Of a stretch of DNA of 58,286 bases, positions 7,759 through 14,645 are shown one piece after another (position 1 is the stretch's first letter; every line of letters begins with the position of its first letter). Both the position numbers and the translations under genes were made by a program. A model generated the notes under the pieces. That model saw only the letters and a program-made list of their open reading frames with translations. It made no database searches and was not told where the DNA came from. The stretch comes from Bacillota bacterium. GTDB taxonomy: Bacteria; Bacillota_I; Bacilli_A; RF39; UBA660. The DNA is taken from NCBI GenBank assembly GCA_015059155.1, contig SVAX01000004.1:1-58286 (forward strand), given 5' to 3'.

Positions 7759-8418
7759 ATGGAATTTGTAGTAGTGGGATTAGTTGTATTTATTATAATT
7801 TGTTTTTGTTATATATCAGAATATGGTGAAAAGACCAAAACTAAAATTGAAGAATTAAACAAAGAAATAGAAAGATTAAATAAAGAAGTTAAATTAAGAG
7901 ATATCTACAAGAGAGAATTAGAAAGAATAGAATTTGATAAAGAGATTAAAAGTGTTGGAATTGAAAATATGACTATAAGTAAAGAACATAAATATAAAGT
8001 TGTTGGTAAGAAAATACCTAAAATTCTAATAGGCGATTATAATCCTTCTTCTGTAAGAAATACTTGTGGAGTTTTAATGAGAATGGGATTTGATGTAGAT
8101 GTTGTAGAAACTGCCGAAGATGTAATAGAAAAAGTAAAAAGTTTTATGCACTACGATCTAATTATCTCAAACAACGAATACTATGGAAGTAAGCATAAGT
8201 CTAAAATTACTAGCAGTCATCAATTATTAGATGGTTTAAAAGAAATAGAAGATTTTGATACACCTGTAATTGTATTAACAGTATCCAATGATAGAGAAAA
8301 GTTTTTATCTTATGGATTTAATGAACATATCCAAAAAGTTTTAGATGAAGAAAAAGTAATGCAAGTTTTCCCAAAAGTATTAAAAAAATTAAAGTTTGAA
8401 ACAATAGAAAAGCAATAA
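7759..8418 (+). CDS. Membrane-anchored degenerate response-regulator receiver protein
   Basis: 219 residues: one N-terminal membrane segment (about 2-20), a Lys/Glu coiled coil (about 25-65), then a receiver-like fold (about 90-205). Receiver landmarks are visible: ILIGDYNPS at strand 1, LIISNNEYYGS at the phosphorylation strand, VIVLTVSND with the Thr, and IQKVL with the Lys. The phospho-acceptor Asp appears to be Asn and the acidic pair is reduced to one Asp, so phosphorylation is unlikely. No output domain. GGAGTGG precedes the ATG. Function unknown; possibly a phosphorylation-independent signalling scaffold. Confidence 0.75.
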   Translation: MEFVVVGLVVFIIICFCYISEYGEKTKTKIEELNKEIERLNKEVKLRDIYKRELERIEFDKEIKSVGIENMTISKEHKYKVVGKKIPKILIGDYNPSSVRNTCGVLMRMGFDVDVVETAEDVIEKVKSFMHYDLIISNNEYYGSKHKSKITSSHQLLDGLKEIEDFDTPVIVLTVSNDREKFLSYGFNEHIQKVLDEEKVMQVFPKVLKKLKFETIEKQ

Positions 8419-8441
8419 GTCATAAGATTTATTGCTTTTTT
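8408..8441. terminator. Bidirectional terminator
   Basis: AAAAGCAATAA (8408-8418) pairs with TTATTGCTTTT (8429-8439). The stop codons of both convergent genes are inside the stem arms, and T runs occur on both strands. Confidence 0.9.
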
Positions 8442-8869
8442 CTACCTAATAATGAGTCAATAGAGAATGGTTTATATATTCTTGTTAAATTATACAAGAA
8501 TGTAGTAGGTATCAAATTAACTGCATTTTCATAATGAGCATAAGATGCTTGTGTAGTGTTTATTTTACTTGCTACATCTTCTTGCGTTAATTTATGTTGT
8601 TTTCTTAAAAGTTTTAAGTTCTTTGCAATTATATCTAAATTTATTTCTAATGGTAGATAATTTGAATCGTTGTATCGTGTAATACCAAATAAATAATCTA
8701 AACTATAATTGAAGTGATTAGCATATTCAATTAACCTTTTTAGTGGGATAGTATCTTTCCCTGTTTCCCAACCAGAAACAGTAGTAAAATTAACTGATAA
8801 TAATTCTGCGACATCTTTTTGTTTAATATCTAAAATTTCCCTACTTTCTCTTAAATTTTTAATAATCAT
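8429..8869 (-). CDS. Tandem-HTH XRE regulator
   Basis: 146 residues with two HTH_XRE domains in a row: about 1-68 (KQKDVAELLSVNFTTVSGWE) and about 77-142 (TQEDVASKINTTQASYAHYE). GGGTGA precedes the ATG at 8869; an in-frame TTG at 8884 would leave that site inside the gene. The same two-domain design, with similar linker ending SLDYLFG, recurs at 18143-18577, so this genome has a family of tandem-HTH regulators. Target unknown; the 584-nt gap upstream is the obvious place to look. Confidence 0.85.
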   Translation of the reverse strand: MIIKNLRESREILDIKQKDVAELLSVNFTTVSGWETGKDTIPLKRLIEYANHFNYSLDYLFGITRYNDSNYLPLEINLDIIAKNLKLLRKQHKLTQEDVASKINTTQASYAHYENAVNLIPTTFLYNLTRIYKPFSIDSLLGRKKQ

Positions 8870-9116
8870 TTTAGTTTCACCCAATAATATTATTCCATTA
8901 ACTTGGGCTATTATTATTTTTCTAGGGGAAATAGACTATTTTTTTAAAAATTTGTTAATTATATGAAAAAAAAGTGACATTTTTTTATTTTTTTTGCACT
9001 TCTGCCAAATTCTGACAATTTTCGCAAAAAAAGTGTCGTATAATGGGCTTGACAATGCCAAATATAAATAGAAAGAGTAAGTGATTAAAATTAAATAAAA
9101 AATTATAGAAATGATT

Positions 9117-9163
9117 AAGCAGTAAATTTTCTATGAAATATAGTTAGTTTACTGCTTTTTTTT
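9117..9163 (+). terminator. Intrinsic terminator of a short transcript
   Basis: AAGCAGTAAA (9117-9126) pairs with TTTACTGCTT (9148-9157), T8 tail. No gene lies upstream on this strand within 690 nt, so it probably ends a short RNA. Its opening ATTAAGCAGTA also starts the leader terminator near 7139. Confidence 0.8.
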
Positions 9164-9311
9164 AGAATAATGAGATAAGTACAATTTTTAAGTAGTATTT
9201 ATTTGTACTAATGATATCCAAGATAGGCATTGATCTTTGAGTAAGGATATGCCTATGATTGTGAAAAAATACTACCCAAAAGGAATTGTAAAATTAAATA
9301 AAATAAATAGA

Positions 9312-9360
9312 AAAGCCGGATGTAATCCTTTATTTGTTAGGGATACATTCGGCTTTTTTT
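9312..9360 (+). terminator. Intrinsic terminator
   Basis: AAAGCCGGATGTA (9312-9324) pairs with TACATTCGGCTTT (9344-9356), one G-T, T tail. It lies 94 nt before the sigma-like gene and insulates it from upstream transcription. Confidence 0.8.
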
Positions 9361-9453
9361 GTTGCGTAAATAGTACGGGTCTATATAGGTGTAGAAGTCC
9401 ACCAACTATCAATTTTGAATTTAAAAATTTGAAATTGATAGGAGGAAAGAAAA

Positions 9454-9930
9454 ATGGCAGAACGCCCAAAAAGAAGAAAACATAAGGATAATCCTTATAC
9501 ATTAGAATTTATAGAAGAAAAAAATAGTTATAGAGTAAGTTTTAAAGATGTAAAAGGTAAGTTTCGCAGAGTAGATGTTAATAAAGAAATATATCAAGCA
9601 TTTGATAGATTTGAATTAGATGATTTATCAGAATTAAATGAGTTTGATAATCATATAGAACATTCAGAAGTATATGAAAATAATCTTAATGAAAGAGCAA
9701 TGGACAAGCCATTAGGTGTTGATGAAATTGTTGAAACAATGTTAATTAACGAAGAATTAAAGAAAGCAATAAATCAGTTATCAGAAGTTCAAAAACGAAG
9801 AATTAAGATGTATTACTTTGAAGATATGACATTAGAAGATATTGCGAGAGTAGAGAAAACATCACACCAAGCAATTAGTAAAAGTATTATAAAAGCACTT
9901 GCTGAATTAAGAAAAATATTAAAAAAATAA
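9454..9930 (+). CDS. Sigma-70 region 4-like regulator of an integrative element
   Basis: 158 residues. The C-terminal 60 form a sigma-70 region 4 HTH (RRIKMYYFEDMTLEDIARVE then SHQAISKSIIKALAELRKIL). The N-terminal 90 residues have a basic start and an acidic middle, as in the short sigma-like ORFs of Tn916/Tn1549-type conjugative elements. GATAGGAGGAAAG precedes the ATG. Likely regulates element genes; regions 2 and 3 of a true sigma factor are absent. A strong terminator follows. Confidence 0.8.
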   Translation: MAERPKRRKHKDNPYTLEFIEEKNSYRVSFKDVKGKFRRVDVNKEIYQAFDRFELDDLSELNEFDNHIEHSEVYENNLNERAMDKPLGVDEIVETMLINEELKKAINQLSEVQKRRIKMYYFEDMTLEDIARVEKTSHQAISKSIIKALAELRKILKK

Positions 9931-9972
9931 AAAAATTTAAAAATTCGGGTTGCAAAAATGCGCTTTAGTTAG

Positions 9973-10018
9973 GAAACAGGTGAGAGGGTAAGTTATTCCC
10001 TTTTGCCTGTTTCTTCTT
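9973..10018 (+). terminator. Strong intrinsic terminator after the sigma-like gene
   Basis: A 16-bp stem, 9973-9988 with 9998-10013, includes three G-U pairs and has a 9-nt loop, then TTCTTTTT. Confidence 0.85.
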
Positions 10019-10020
10019 TT

Positions 10021-10392
10021 TGGAAGAACAGGGGTGTTCTTTGAAAATTTGATATTCATTCATCAGATACGTTCCTATTGTAATCTGAAAGGTAAAGCAC
10101 GTTAGCAAGTACGCTTGTCGGTTAATGCTTGGCTATAAAATTAGGTGGCACCTAATCTGCGATAACATACAATAGGGTTAAAGATACTCCTGTCCAGCCA
10201 CAGACTCAAGCAATGGGGGCAGTCTTGTGAGAACCACAAGAGAGTGAAATTCTCGTGGAATTGATTAGCCGTCAATCGTTTGATGACTTCCCCGTGTTGT
10301 GGGGTTTCGAGGAGAAATAGCAACACATTAAACATATTTAGATAAAGTCAGAATCAGTATGCAAAAAAAGGAAAACGGATCTCGTTTTTTCT
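10021..10392 (+). ncRNA. Candidate large structured RNA of an integrative element
   Basis: About 370 nt without a credible gene, visibly richer in G and C than the flanks and full of perfect helices: 10024-10030/10035-10041 (loop GGGG), 10106-10109/10114-10117, 10140-10146/10150-10156, 10224-10229/10235-10240, CCCC 10290-10293/GGGG 10301-10304, and GTGTTG 10294-10299/CAACAC 10321-10326. GGGG-GTC at about 10215-10223 could pair at distance with GAC-CCCC at 10285-10293. It ends in a T-tailed hairpin at 10372-10390. It does not look like tmRNA, RNase P, 6S or a group I/II intron. Strand and ends are inferred from the flanking terminators. Confidence 0.5.
10372..10390 (+). terminator. Hairpin with T run at the end of the RNA candidate
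   Basis: AAAACG (10372-10377), loop GATCT, CGTTTT (10383-10388), more T. A short stem, moderate support. Confidence 0.5.
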
Positions 10393-10470
10393 CAATAGGG
10401 CAAGTGATTTTGGCTTAATACATTGCACACTTATTTGGTGTTCTTTTTTTATGAAAAGGAGGAAGTTAAT

Positions 10471-10839
10471 TTGGAAATATTAAGAGGTAATTTGTATTAC
10501 GCAGATTTAGAGCCTGTAATAGGGAGTGAACAAGGTGGAATAAGACCTGTTTTAGTAATACAGAACAATATAGCAAATACATATAGTCCTACTGTTATTA
10601 TTGCACCTACAACTAGCAAAGTAGATAAAAAGCCTAACTTGCCAACACACGTTGAGGTGAAAGCATTTCAAGGATTAAAATACGATTCAATTATTTTATT
10701 AGAACAAATAAGAGTAATTGATAAGCAAAGATTAAAATCATATTTAGGAAGATTAGCAATTAAGGATATGGAGTTAATTGATATAGGAATTATCCATACA
10801 TTTGGATTAAAAGTTAAATTGGAGGATAGAAAGATATGA
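10471..10839 (+). CDS. MazF/PemK-family toxin (endoribonuclease)
   Basis: 122 residues with the MazF pattern at the start (RGNLYYADLEPVIGSEQGG, then RPVLVIQN) and the APTTSK segment, so the family's Arg and Thr active-site residues are present. The start is TTG at 10471, placed by AAGGAGGAAG at 10456; an in-frame ATG at 10423 would put that site inside the gene. MazF toxins cut mRNA at short motifs and normally pair with an upstream MazE. No MazE-like gene lies upstream here; the next gene is a candidate partner only by position. Confidence 0.85.
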   Translation: MEILRGNLYYADLEPVIGSEQGGIRPVLVIQNNIANTYSPTVIIAPTTSKVDKKPNLPTHVEVKAFQGLKYDSIILLEQIRVIDKQRLKSYLGRLAIKDMELIDIGIIHTFGLKVKLEDRKI

Positions 10840-11057
10840 AAAAATATTTAGTTTATGTGACGAGAAGCAAAGTAAACGAGTTTGAAGTAGAGGCTAATAA
10901 TAGTAATGAGGCAGAAGAAACAGTAAGAGAATTATTAAATAAATCAACTATTTTAGACTGCAAAATAGTTAATTTAGTACCAACTGAAATAAAAATTAGT
11001 TCAAAGCGAATGAAAAAAGAAAGAAACAAATGCAAAGTCATTAAGTTTCATTTTTAA
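10836..11057 (+). CDS. Unknown small basic protein
   Basis: 73 residues, overlapping the end of the MazF gene by 4 nt (ATGA), which implies coupling. The fold looks beta-alpha-beta (KKYLVYVTRSKVNEFEVEA, then a helix with NSNEAEETVRELL) with a very basic tail. It resembles the small protein at 11323 in plan (YYVTLITKDKKESMYV, then KSKKEVKEMV). Could be an antitoxin or an element-specific small protein; not identified. Confidence 0.65.
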   Translation: MKKYLVYVTRSKVNEFEVEANNSNEAEETVRELLNKSTILDCKIVNLVPTEIKISSKRMKKERNKCKVIKFHF

Positions 11058-11069
11058 TGGTGATATAAG

Positions 11070-11348
11070 ATGATGAACAATAATTTAGCAGTAATAGTAA
11101 GAACTGCAAGAGAAAAAATAAAAATATCACAGAGAGAATTATCAAGAAGATCCGGAGTAGATAATAATACTATTTCAAAAATAGAAAAAGGTATTAGAAA
11201 AAAGCCGGGTGTTATATCTCTTATTAAATTAAGTGATGTTTTAGATATAGATATTAGTAAATTGCTAAAAGCAAGTGGATATTCAAAAAATGAAATACAA
11301 GTCTTTTTTATGGGAGGTGCTTATGTCGTTTTTCAAAAAGAAAAATAA
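11070..11348 (+). CDS. Small XRE-family regulator of the integrative element
   Basis: 92 residues, one HTH_XRE domain (SQRELSRRSGVDNNTISKIE, then KLSDVLDIDISKLLKASGY). The start has only GGTGAT upstream, the weaker site style common in this genome. Its 3' end overlaps the next gene by 26 nt. Likely controls the recombination genes or the toxin operon. Confidence 0.8.
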   Translation: MMNNNLAVIVRTAREKIKISQRELSRRSGVDNNTISKIEKGIRKKPGVISLIKLSDVLDIDISKLLKASGYSKNEIQVFFMGGAYVVFQKEK

Positions 11349-11526
11349 AACTTACTATGTCACATTGATTACAAAAGATAAGAAAGAATCAATGTATGTC
11401 ACAGGTAAGAGTAAAAAAGAAGTTAAGGAAATGGTTAGTAGTGTTGTTATAAATTGCAGTTTATTTCCTTTTAGGTCAAAAGAAGATTTTAAATTAAAAG
11501 TCAAGTCTGCGAATTTTAAAAAATAG
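11323..11526 (+). CDS. Unknown small basic protein
   Basis: 67 residues from the ATG preceded by GGGAGGTG; an in-frame start further upstream at 11275 lacks a site. Very basic and predicted beta-alpha-beta. Overlaps the XRE gene in another frame, so the pair is translationally coupled. Similar in plan to the protein at 10836; both may belong to a family of element-encoded small proteins. Confidence 0.6.
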   Translation: MSFFKKKNKTYYVTLITKDKKESMYVTGKSKKEVKEMVSSVVINCSLFPFRSKEDFKLKVKSANFKK

Positions 11527-11620
11527 ATAAAATCGCACAATGGAAAGAAATGATAAGAACTTGTATCCTTATAGCGTGAGGTGCAAGTTCTATTTTTATG
11601 AAAAGGAGGAAAGTAGAATT

Positions 11621-11824
11621 ATGCACGAGCAAGTTATAAAAAAGGTTTATGACGTTAGTGATATACAAAAAATATTAGGATTAGGAAGAACAAAGGCTTA
11701 TGAGTTTTTAGAAGAAGTGTATTACAAAAAGAAACCTTTTGCAGTTATAAAAATTGGTAAACTCTACAAAGTTCCAAAAGAGCCTTTTGATTTATGGGTA
11801 AATGGAGGAATGCAGAATGATTAA
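11621..11824 (+). CDS. Excisionase-like HTH protein
   Basis: 67 residues with the excisionase/MerR-type HTH pattern YDVSDIQKILGLGRTKAYEF and a wing ending IGKLYKVPKEPFDLWV. AAAGGAGGAAAG precedes the ATG used here; the frame opens at 11540 without a site. Such proteins bend DNA beside the attachment site and direct a tyrosine recombinase to excision. The position, 35 nt before the first recombinase, fits. Confidence 0.85.
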   Translation: MHEQVIKKVYDVSDIQKILGLGRTKAYEFLEEVYYKKKPFAVIKIGKLYKVPKEPFDLWVNGGMQND

Positions 11825-11859
11825 AATGTAGAACTACCAAGAGGAAAGGAATGAGAAAA

Positions 11860-13059
11860 ATGAAAACAGAAGTTGCTGAATATAAAGGAACTATTGCATT
11901 CTTTTATAGGAATTCTTGGTATCACAGAAAGAAAGAATTATTAGAAGATGGTAGTACAAAATATGGAAGATTAGGTGGATTTAAAACACCAGAAGAAGCC
12001 GAAGAAAGTTATAAAAAATGTTTAGAAGAATATGAAAATCAAAGAAGAAACTATATTGTACCTAACATAGATAAAGAAATTTTATTAAGAGATTATTTAA
12101 TTTATTGGTATGAGAATATTCATTCAAAATCTCAAAGAATTGAAAGTACAACTAAAATGGTGACTTGTTATACAATATACAACTTAATTCTTCCTAATCT
12201 TCCTTATGATATAAAGGTAAGATTAACAACAAGTGATTATATAAATGAAACATTAGATAAAATAGATAAGTTAGGTAAAACAACTGCTAATAGAAGTAGA
12301 GAAACATTTAATTGGGCTTTAAAAGAGGCTATAAAAGATAGTGTTATTACAGTTAATCCTGTTGATAGTACAAAGTTTTTTAAAAGAGGAAAAACAAATA
12401 TAAAATTATTATCACAAAAAGAAATAAAAACTTTATTATCAGCAAGTTGTAAAGATAATTGGTATTTAGAAATATTGCTAGCCTTATTCTGTGGATTAAG
12501 AAAAGGCGAAATACGAGGATTAAAGTTTAGTGATTTTAATGAAGAAAAAAAGACAGTTAAAATACAAAGACAGTTAGGAAATCAATATGAATTAAAAGCA
12601 AATGAATTTAAAGTTGAAAAAATATCTTGTATTGAAAAAGACCCTAAAACTGATAATAGTTTTAGAACTTTAAGAGTTCCTAAAATTATATGGGAAGAAT
12701 TAGCAAAGAGAAAGAAATTGATAGAATATCAAAAATTAGTTAATAGTGATCTATATGAAGATAATGATTATATAAGTTGTCAGTCTAATGGTAAACCACA
12801 TAGTAGTACATCAATGAATGCTTATTTAAAAAAAGTATGTATGAAAAATGGACTTCCAGAAATAACAGTTCACGGATTAAGACATTTATATGCAACTATA
12901 CTTATAGAACAAGGTGTAGCATTAGCAAAAATATCTGCATTATTAGGTCATAGTTCAATTCATACAACATTTGATTTTTATTGTGATGTATTAAATGAAA
13001 AAGCAAAGATAACTGCATTTGTTAATAATACTTTTGCAGTAGAAGAAACGGAGGGATAG
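11860..13059 (+). CDS. Tyrosine recombinase/integrase (first of a tandem pair)
   Basis: 399 residues from ATG 11860, which has the better ribosome spacing; ATG 11851 is in frame and possible. The N-terminus resembles an arm-site-binding region (FFYRNSWYHRKKELLEDGST), then a core-binding domain, then the catalytic domain: Arg in ALFCGLRKGEIRGLKFSD, HGLRHLYATIL with His and Arg, LLGHSSIHTTFDFY with the final Tyr. All catalytic residues are visible, so it should be active in integration and excision. Confidence 0.92.
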   Translation: MKTEVAEYKGTIAFFYRNSWYHRKKELLEDGSTKYGRLGGFKTPEEAEESYKKCLEEYENQRRNYIVPNIDKEILLRDYLIYWYENIHSKSQRIESTTKMVTCYTIYNLILPNLPYDIKVRLTTSDYINETLDKIDKLGKTTANRSRETFNWALKEAIKDSVITVNPVDSTKFFKRGKTNIKLLSQKEIKTLLSASCKDNWYLEILLALFCGLRKGEIRGLKFSDFNEEKKTVKIQRQLGNQYELKANEFKVEKISCIEKDPKTDNSFRTLRVPKIIWEELAKRKKLIEYQKLVNSDLYEDNDYISCQSNGKPHSSTSMNAYLKKVCMKNGLPEITVHGLRHLYATILIEQGVALAKISALLGHSSIHTTFDFYCDVLNEKAKITAFVNNTFAVEETEG

Positions 13060-13061
13060 AT

Positions 13062-14372
13062 ATGGATTTAGAGTTAATAATTGAACAAAGACAATATATT
13101 GATTTCAAAGTTTATTCTGTCACTCCTATAAAGAAAAAATATGGATTTAGAATAATATTGATATATGAAAATGGCGAAGAAAAGCCAATGCAAAAATCTG
13201 GATATGCCACAAAAAAAGAGGCTAATAATGCTAGAAATATTGCAATAACAGAACTGCATAATGGAACATTCGTAGTTAATTGCAATGTAAATGTAAAACA
13301 ATTTTTTACTTATTGGCTTGAAAAAGTTATGCGACCTAGTATATTAACATCAGATTCTTATGACGCTTATAAAAATATAGTTTATAATCATATAATACCT
13401 AGTTTAGGAACATTAAAAATGACTACATTAAGTAGAGGTCATATACAAAAGTTTTATAATGAGAAAACACAATATTCTCATAATGTAGCAAAATTGTGTA
13501 AGGCAGTTATGAATACAGCATTAAAATATGCGTTAGAAAAGAAATTAGTAAAGTTTAATGCAGCATTAGATATAGAACTACCAAAATGTGTGAAAAAAAA
13601 GAAATATAGAACAATAGAAATAGATACAAAAAAGACTTTAAATGAAGAACAAGTTAGATTATTGATAGAAAAAAGCAAAGATACTCCCATTCATTTGCAA
13701 GTATTATTTGCAGTCTTAATGGGATTAAGGAAACAAGAAATAAATGGATTAAAATATAGTGATATTGATTATATACACCGTACTTTAAAAGTTCAAAGAC
13801 AATTAGGTAAAAAACCTAATACTGACAATTCAGAATTAAAAGTAGGTGAATATACAAAGCAAGAAATAGAAGTTAAAACATTTTCTAGTAATAGAGAACT
13901 TGAAATACCAGACATAGTATTTGAGGCAATATTAGAAGAAAGAAAAAAATATGAAAGAAATAGAAGTAGAAGAATAAATGATAAGACAACACCATTTAAA
14001 GATTATGATTTTATTTGTTGTTCTACCTATGGGAATCCAAGAAGTAAGAGTTTTCATTTTAAATATTGGAAAGCATTATTAAAAGATAATAATCTACCAA
14101 ATATAAGATTTCACGATTTAAGAGCAACATATTGTACTTTACTTATTAAAAATAATTTTAATTTAAAGGCAATATCTAAACAAATGGGACACGCAACAGA
14201 AATAATATCAGTTGATGTATATGGTGATAATGAAGAAATAATATCTGATTGTTTAGATGAGTTAGAGCCATTTATTGATATGGTGAAACCAGAAGAAGAA
14301 ATAGAGGAATATGGGGACGAATTACTAATAGATATTGATGAAGAATATATAAATGCACTTGCAGTATTTTAA
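13062..14372 (+). CDS. Tyrosine recombinase/integrase (second of a tandem pair)
   Basis: 436 residues starting 2 nt after the stop of the first recombinase, with GGAGG inside that gene's end. Domain order is the same: N-terminal region, core-binding domain (about 80-165), catalytic domain with MGLRKQEINGLKYSD, FHDLRATYCTLL, and MGHATEIISVDVYG. Motif Arg, His, Arg, His and Tyr are present. An acidic tail of about 30 residues follows. The two proteins share plan and motifs, so a duplication or a cooperating pair is likely. Confidence 0.92.
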   Translation: MDLELIIEQRQYIDFKVYSVTPIKKKYGFRIILIYENGEEKPMQKSGYATKKEANNARNIAITELHNGTFVVNCNVNVKQFFTYWLEKVMRPSILTSDSYDAYKNIVYNHIIPSLGTLKMTTLSRGHIQKFYNEKTQYSHNVAKLCKAVMNTALKYALEKKLVKFNAALDIELPKCVKKKKYRTIEIDTKKTLNEEQVRLLIEKSKDTPIHLQVLFAVLMGLRKQEINGLKYSDIDYIHRTLKVQRQLGKKPNTDNSELKVGEYTKQEIEVKTFSSNRELEIPDIVFEAILEERKKYERNRSRRINDKTTPFKDYDFICCSTYGNPRSKSFHFKYWKALLKDNNLPNIRFHDLRATYCTLLIKNNFNLKAISKQMGHATEIISVDVYGDNEEIISDCLDELEPFIDMVKPEEEIEEYGDELLIDIDEEYINALAVF

Positions 14373-14392
14373 TTTAATAAATAGCCATAATA

Positions 14393-14427
14393 AAAACAAG
14401 GTAAAATTTTCAGTTTCCTTGTTTTTT
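14393..14427 (+). terminator. Intrinsic terminator after the recombinases
   Basis: AAAACAAGG (14393-14401) pairs with CCTTGTTTT (14417-14425), 15-nt loop, T tail. Confidence 0.8.
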
Positions 14428-14496
14428 AAGGGAAAAAATGATAAAATTATACAGTGAAAACGACTTTTAGTAATGTTTAATATCATTTAGTGTTAT

Positions 14497-14632
14497 TTAG
14501 TCCGGGAAATGAAATTTGTGACTTTTATTAGTCCAGAACTAAAAAACTAATATTAACCAGATAAAAATAGTCCCAGAAGGACGAATTAAGGGACTAATAG
14601 TTGGCTGACAGTTATCTTTTTAAAAGTCACAA
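14497..14632. repeat. Recombinase-type repeats; probable right end of the element
   Basis: TTAGTCC-like repeats occur at 14497, 14528 and 14568 in one orientation and at 14589-14600 inverted. A perfect 12-bp inverted repeat, TTGTGACTTTTA (14516-14527) and TAAAAGTCACAA (14621-14632), frames them; its right arm touches the uvrB ribosome site. Such clusters are typical of arm and core sites of tyrosine recombinases, so this is a plausible att end. I did not find a matching copy at the left. Confidence 0.5.
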
Positions 14633-14645
14633 GAAAGGAGTAAAA

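Larger units (their letters stand above)
8870..9453. other. Gene-free stretch with two terminators and an inverted repeat
   Basis: No credible protein gene. It holds a TATAAT at 9039, a TTGACA at 9049, a strong terminator at 9117-9163, an 8-bp inverted repeat (ATAGGCAT 9223-9230 / ATGCCTAT 9249-9256) and another terminator at 9312-9360. It probably carries one or two short untranslated transcripts and the left approach to the integrative-element genes; the exact element boundary is not visible. Confidence 0.5.

Noticed and set aside
9039..9078. TTGACA at 9049 as a promoter
   Set aside because: No -10 at 16-18 nt downstream; TATAAT at 9039 lacks a -35. A start for the short RNA could not be assigned.
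9237..9485. Open frame of 82 residues before the sigma-like gene
   Set aside because: TTG start without ribosome site, runs through a strong terminator, low-complexity end overlapping the next gene.
10141..10335. Minus-strand open frame in the RNA candidate
   Set aside because: No ribosome site, overlaps the helices on the opposite strand, odd composition; explained by the structured RNA.
7080..14480. GACTTTTAGT at 7100 and 14461 as att repeats
   Set aside because: Only 10 bp, and the first copy is part of a promoter -35; chance is likely in such AT-rich DNA.
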